DNA from: Dromiciops gliroides
Lineage: Eukaryota > Chordata > Mammalia > Microbiotheria > Microbiotheriidae
Direction of reading: 5' to 3'
DNA length: 64,000 nt
NCBI RefSeq assembly: GCF_019393635.1
Contig: NC_057863.1
Coordinates: forward strand, 572,082,284-572,146,283
The notes under the pieces: model-generated
Databases searched by the model: none
Seen by the model: only the letters and a program-made list of their open reading frames with translations
What the model was told of the DNA's origin: nothing
Shown here: positions 60,305 through 64,000 of the stretch, one piece after another
Layout: each line of letters opens with the position of its first letter
How positions within the stretch are numbered: the stretch's first letter is position 1
Program-made: the position numbers and the translations under genes

Positions 60305-62278
60305 TGTTGTTCCTCAAGAAACAAAATGTTTCCTTGAAGGAACAGTAAAAACAATATAATAACTATTGCTAACTAATAATGTGAACAACAATGTGGAAAA
60401 GGAAGAGAGGAAAGTTTTGTCCAGAGGGGCGATTTTTTTTTGTCCTCATAAACCGACGCTTTGACATTAGTCTTGCAAAGGGAGGGCCTCTGCAGAGAAT
60501 ACATGTTACAGATTGTGTATATTATAACAGAAAGAGAAAAAAACAACAAAAACAACAAATCAAAACTGTTCATTTAAAGTCTCTGAAAGTCTTTTCTCAG
60601 ATGTCCTCTAGGTGTAGTCATGGAATGGAAGTCTTTTCAGGGGTTGATGTGTGGATGCTGGTAATCAGCCAGGAAAATTTCCTACAAAATTGAGCTTAAC
60701 ACAACTTTAAAATAGCTTTGTCAATAATCAAATCAAACAATGAAAGTTCTCAAAAACATGTCTAAGGGAATACAGAATCTTAGTTGTTAACACGTGAAAC
60801 ATACAATAAAACAAAAATTGAACCATTCTTTAAAATTATATTATTATTATAGTCCCCCCTTATGGAGAGTAATTGAGAAGACAATTGCTGCGATATTAAT
60901 TTTTAAAAATAATTTTTATCTTTGTTTCATCACTTTTTGCATCATCTGCCTAATTATCCTCATGCCATTATGAGAAATTAGAAAATCTAATATAATTGGT
61001 AACAGGTGTCAAGGCCAAATTCAACACTGTTATCTATCATGACACCTGAGATAATTATGGGGGTTACCATAAAAGAACAGAGAAATGATGGGATATGAGC
61101 ATTCCCACACTTGAGCAATATGTACTGCCCATGCAGTATGCCAGGCTTAAAATAGGTGGATGGAATATATGTCCATGCCACCGAACATATTGGAGGAAAC
61201 TGAGTCAGACTTAATCAGATGCATGGGACTGAGATGTCCATGGCATCAGGCATATAGGAGGGAGCATAGAAGCCAGGTGTAGAAGTGAGATGGGTGGGAT
61301 CAATACTTCCAGCCATCCGTACAATATTGTGGGGAAAAATAAAATAAAATATTAAACCAAGAGAATCCAACCTCAACATTTGTCAAAAGCCGTTCCCTCA
61401 GCCATACCTTGACTTCATGCATGTCTCCCCTCATGTGACAGTTCAGTGTCTGCTTTTGCATGTATTCCTCTTGTGATTGGATGGCATCTTGGCCAACTGG
61501 CATCTGATAACTCAGAATAAAGGCAATTAATGTCTTAAATGATAAGTTCCCATAATCCAAGTCTCATATGGATTTAAAAATTGAGGATAATAAATGATTG
61601 CAAAAAATGTGAATACATCTTGACTCAGAACACAATATATAATTATGCAACAATTTCAAATAATACCCCCTTTTTTTTACTTAGTATACAATTACTTTTG
61701 TGAAAAATCAGAACATATTTAAATACAAGTTAAAGCACAACAGAATCTCAAAGAAAACTTTTTTTTTGAAAAGAGAAAACTTTTACAAATGTCCCCCTCT
61801 TTTTTTTTTTTTTTTTGGAATATGCTTATCAAAAATAATACTTCTTTACACTTGCCATGGCAACCAATTTGCCAGGGAAATGCTTCAAAGAGTTTGATCA
61901 AATAATCAGTTGAGAAAAAATAATAAAAACAAACAACTCAGAATATGGGAGCACAATACTCCTAGAATTAACATTGTATTATGAAATCAAAACCATCTTG
62001 CAATGTTTCAAAATTAGAGATGAATAAATAGAAAAAAATACACATGGAACAATAAAGACAATGAAATCCAAACTAGGGAAATCTAAATGAATATGAACTT
62101 AATATTAATAAGAGTATTATAAAATATAAACTTGATCACATGACTATAAAAAGCTTTTACAAATATTCTCCTTGTTTTAAAAACTAAGTATAAGACACAA
62201 TCTCAAAAGCATGAAAATCTCTATGAAAATAAACCCATACCATTAATTTCAAAATGCATATGTAATAGCATAGAAATC
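60305..62278 (-). mobile_element. AT-rich internal region of the retrovirus without recognisable pol or env
   Basis: Two kilobases between the gag-like ORF and the polypurine tract. Only short ORFs exist (for example 61300-61560 and 60987-61181, minus strand), with no polymerase or integrase motif. Three further purine runs resembling polypurine tracts occur (60852-60861, 61666-61679, 61791-61816), and a short motif is repeated about 375 bp apart (61779 and 62152). A remnant of the envelope C-terminus near 60900-61180 is possible but not shown. Confidence 0.6.
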
Positions 62279-63157
62279 CTATGTAACCTCTGAACTGATA
62301 CTATTACTCTGAGTGAATTCAGAACACTTTTGATTCCGATATCTAAAATCCCCAATACTCATATCAATACCTTGCTGCTTACTTCTACATTTCTGTAAAA
62401 TATGTACCCTTCCATGGCAAAAGAAGTGGAGTCTTGAACTATGGTGATGATTGTCATTCTTATTCAGCTTAAGTTTTTCTTCTTTAACCCCTCTATATTG
62501 TCTGTCAGTCTTTTCACCATACAAATGCTTTATAAGATTACTAATTAAAGACAAAAGCAGGTTAGCAAAATTATGAACAAATCGAGCATATCTGGAATTT
62601 AAAGGGTTTTCTAAGGTTGTCTCAGAAGCACAGCCAGGCTGGGGAAGGGCTGAGCCTAAAGCTGCAAATGCAGGTAGAGAAAGCTGCACATGCGCATCAG
62701 ATCTCTGGACTTCCCAGGCAGGGGAAGCAATGGGCTTGGCCATGGGAGGAGTAGAGGGTGGGGTTTGGAGAGGAGGGGAGGGACCAGCACAATTAGAATC
62801 AGACTTGATTTTGAACTCAGGCCTGGATTCCTCTTCCCCCACTTTGCCTCTAGGTGCTAGGAGATCAAAAGCTTCTAGAGGGTGGGTCATTGCCTCCAGG
62901 CATGCAAAATTAAAGCAACAATTAATGTTAGAACTGGGAAAAGCTGCAGGAATCTCTTCAGGTTTCTCTGAAAAAGCATGGTTGGGAGAGGAAGAGATAT
63001 TTCCTTGTGTGAGTAAGTTGCTGGCTCTTTTAACAAAAATAAAAAGGAAAATAGAAAATCCACAAAAACAAAGCATTAACATGATCTTATCCCCAATTTG
63101 TCTGGTTAAACAGACTAAAATCAAAAATAGGGTAATTAGGGAGTTTAAAAGGTCCAT
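62279..63157 (-). CDS. Gag-position ORF of the endogenous retrovirus (292 codons)
   Basis: The longest ORF in the window that is not low-complexity. It starts about 140 nt inside the 5' LTR, where gag is expected. Visible parts: residues 1-45 are hydrophobic, with two candidate membrane segments. A Pro/Ser-rich stretch around residues 125-150 has repeated PP and STPP motifs. A basic region precedes a CX4HX4C motif at about residues 247-257, with His three positions before the first Cys; this is the retroviral nucleocapsid zinc-knuckle pattern with its first Cys replaced. A major capsid homology region was not recognised. Hydrophobic Gag N-termini occur in ER-budding intracisternal particles, but assignment to that group is speculation. 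The ORF could also be a chance-preserved fragment; its intactness fits the small LTR divergence. Kozak context is weak (C at -3, G at +4). Confidence 0.6.
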   Translation of the reverse strand: MDLLNSLITLFLILVCLTRQIGDKIMLMLCFCGFSIFLFIFVKRASNLLTQGNISSSPNHAFSEKPEEIPAAFPSSNINCCFNFACLEAMTHPLEAFDLLAPRGKVGEEESRPEFKIKSDSNCAGPSPPLQTPPSTPPMAKPIASPAWEVQRSDAHVQLSLPAFAALGSALPQPGCASETTLENPLNSRYARFVHNFANLLLSLISNLIKHLYGEKTDRQYRGVKEEKLKLNKNDNHHHSSRLHFFCHGRVHILQKCRSKQQGIDMSIGDFRYRNQKCSEFTQSNSISSEVT

Positions 63158-63273
63158 TTGAAAAAATTTAAAGGGGAAACACCCAGCAATTCAGCAGTAC
63201 TTCGGATTTAAAGGGATAGGGTAGGGAAAATTTCTTACCCAACCAGAAGATCAGAAGAAGACTGAGGTTTAGC

Positions 63274-63294
63274 TTTCCTCTTCGTGGTCAGCCA
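63274..63294 (-). other. Primer-binding site, tRNA-Arg type, interrupted
   Basis: Minus-strand sequence starting two bases after the 5' LTR reads TGGCTGACCACGAAGAGGA. It matches the complement of the 3' end of tRNA-Arg (the CCG/UCG type, TGGCGACCACGAAGGGAC) apart from one extra T and one extra A. An Arg primer is known for some class I retroviruses such as HERV-R. The two interruptions may be old family features or copy-specific damage. Confidence 0.7.
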
Positions 63295-63296
63295 TC

Positions 63297-63666
63297 TGTT
63301 AAGGGCTAAAATTCTAGCTAGTCTGTCTAAAATATCTAATGAGTGGTCGCCAATAAATTATAAGCTTTAGCAAGAGTTAGACTTTTAAGCATTTATTAAG
63401 GAGAATAAGAATTTGGTAAAGAGAGAGAAAGGCCTAGATTCCTATCTATTAAAGGGAGAGCACATTTCTAGCTCCGCTCTCCACCCGAGTCCAGAGGAAA
63501 GAGCCCGAGACTGAGCGCCAGTCTCTTCCTTCCTCCTCCCACTAGCTGGCGTCACTTCCTGATGCCAAAGAAAAGGCTCCTGGTCTTGCCCTCAAAGACC
63601 TTCACTTCATGGGCAGAACTCTTCTACAGTAAGTCTCCAGCAGGTGGCGTCATTCCAATCGTTACA
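63297..63666 (-). repeat. 5' LTR of the endogenous retrovirus
   Basis: 370 bp; on the minus strand it starts TGTAACG and ends CTTAACA. It holds a polyadenylation signal AATAAA (minus strand, about 63389-63400) and a GGAAGTGACG box (about 63548-63560). It is nearly identical to 59927-60296. The next two bases precede the primer-binding site. Confidence 0.93.
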
Positions 63667-63689
63667 GCTCCAACCCATATTTCTAGCCC

Positions 63690-63723
<34 letters not shown>

Positions 63724-63895
63724 GTATGTATATGTATATACACACACATTTATATTATATATTATTATATTATATACATATTATTCTCCATCCCACATGC
63801 TATAGTATAACCTAGATTGACCTTATTGTTCCACATGAAATTCTTTCTCTCACTTCCATCTGCCATTTCTAATCCTTTTCTTTTCTTTTTGTTTC
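63667..63895 (+). mobile_element. L2 fragment, right part, with TA/TG repeat
   Basis: GCTCCAACCCATATTTCTAGCCC continues the L2 interrupted at 59926. An expanded TA/TATG tract (63689-63780) lies inside, then L2 sequence resumes up to the SINE at 63896. Confidence 0.65.
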
Positions 63896-64000
63896 TTTTT
63901 TTTTTCCTTTTGGAGGTAATCAGTTAGGTGACTTGCCCAAGATCACACAGCTAGTAAGTATCTGAGGCTGCATTTCAACTCCATTGTGCACCTAGGTACC
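63896..64000 (-). mobile_element. Short SINE, cut by the window end
   Basis: Reverse copy, diverged (GTAATCAGTTAGGTGACTTG). Confidence 0.75.

Larger units (their letters stand above)
59927..63666 (-). mobile_element. Young, compact endogenous retrovirus (LTR - gag-like ORF - LTR)
   Basis: A 3740-bp provirus on the minus strand, flanked by the 4-bp target duplication GCTC (59923-59926 and 63667-63670). The two 370-bp LTRs begin TG and end CA and differ at three positions, all transitions (60136/63506, 60206/63576, 60279/63649), about 0.8%. The polypurine tract borders the LTR at 60297 and the primer-binding site borders the LTR at 63294, which fixes the orientation. The internal part is only 3.0 kb. 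It carries one gag-position ORF but no recognisable protease, reverse transcriptase, integrase or envelope, so the copy would depend on proteins from elsewhere. It is inserted in an old L2 LINE, whose sequence resumes on the other side. Confidence 0.92.

Noticed and set aside
62730..63161. 143-codon + strand ORF opposite the retroviral gag-like ORF
   Set aside because: Antisense shadow; the element's LTRs, primer site and polypurine tract all place its coding strand on the minus strand.

Overview
The window is vertebrate, and almost certainly marsupial, nuclear DNA. It is AT-rich, gene-poor and crowded with two tRNA-headed SINE families. The short family ends in a poly-A tail and resembles marsupial WSINE1. 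The long family ends in an RTE/BovB-like tail and resembles MAR1. MIR/THER-type core SINEs, old L2 and CR1/L3-type LINEs and a marsupial-type L1 accompany them. The spelling of the short SINE fits an Australian lineage, possibly dasyurid, but this is an inference from memory of repeat consensus sequences. There are no prokaryotic features, operons or CRISPR arrays. Family names for repeats come from recognition, not from a database search.

One protein-coding gene can be supported: the 5' end of FAM124A on the + strand. A CpG island with a GA-rich, TATA-less promoter (about 7960-8640) holds coding exon 1 (8326-8396). After a 17-kb intron comes a 32-nt micro-exon (25402-25433). The spliced reading frame joins perfectly. 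Intron 2 runs past the end of the window, and the large conserved-domain exon was not found. Everything right of 25.4 kb is therefore intronic, and everything left of about 7.9 kb is upstream flank.

Layout: 1-7900 is intergenic, with L1 pieces, SINEs and a GAAA microsatellite. 7960-8640 is the promoter and exon 1. 8640-25400 is intron 1, with a near-complete old L2 at 11.5-14.5 kb, an L1 inserted in a SINE at 17.4-18.1 kb and a solo LTR inserted in a SINE at 19.0-19.6 kb. 25402-25433 is exon 2, followed within 400 bp by an inverted SINE pair. 26.2-27.4 kb is an L1 ORF2 end. 27.5-30.5 kb is a second L2 with reverse-transcriptase remnants. 34.4 kb holds a 174-bp hAT element with a perfect 8-bp target duplication. 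37.4-38.5 kb has long TC and CA tracts. 47.8-48.1 kb is a 7SL RNA-derived copy. 50.8-51.7 kb is an L1 ORF1 remnant. 59.9-63.7 kb is a compact endogenous retrovirus.

The most interesting object is that 3.74-kb endogenous retrovirus on the minus strand. It has two 370-bp LTRs differing at only three positions, a 4-bp GCTC target duplication, a primer-binding site matching tRNA-Arg with two single-base interruptions, one 292-codon gag-position ORF with hydrophobic N-terminal segments and a degenerate zinc knuckle, and no recognisable pol or env. It looks like a recently mobilised non-autonomous family. The solo LTR at 19.1 kb is a related, diverged copy.
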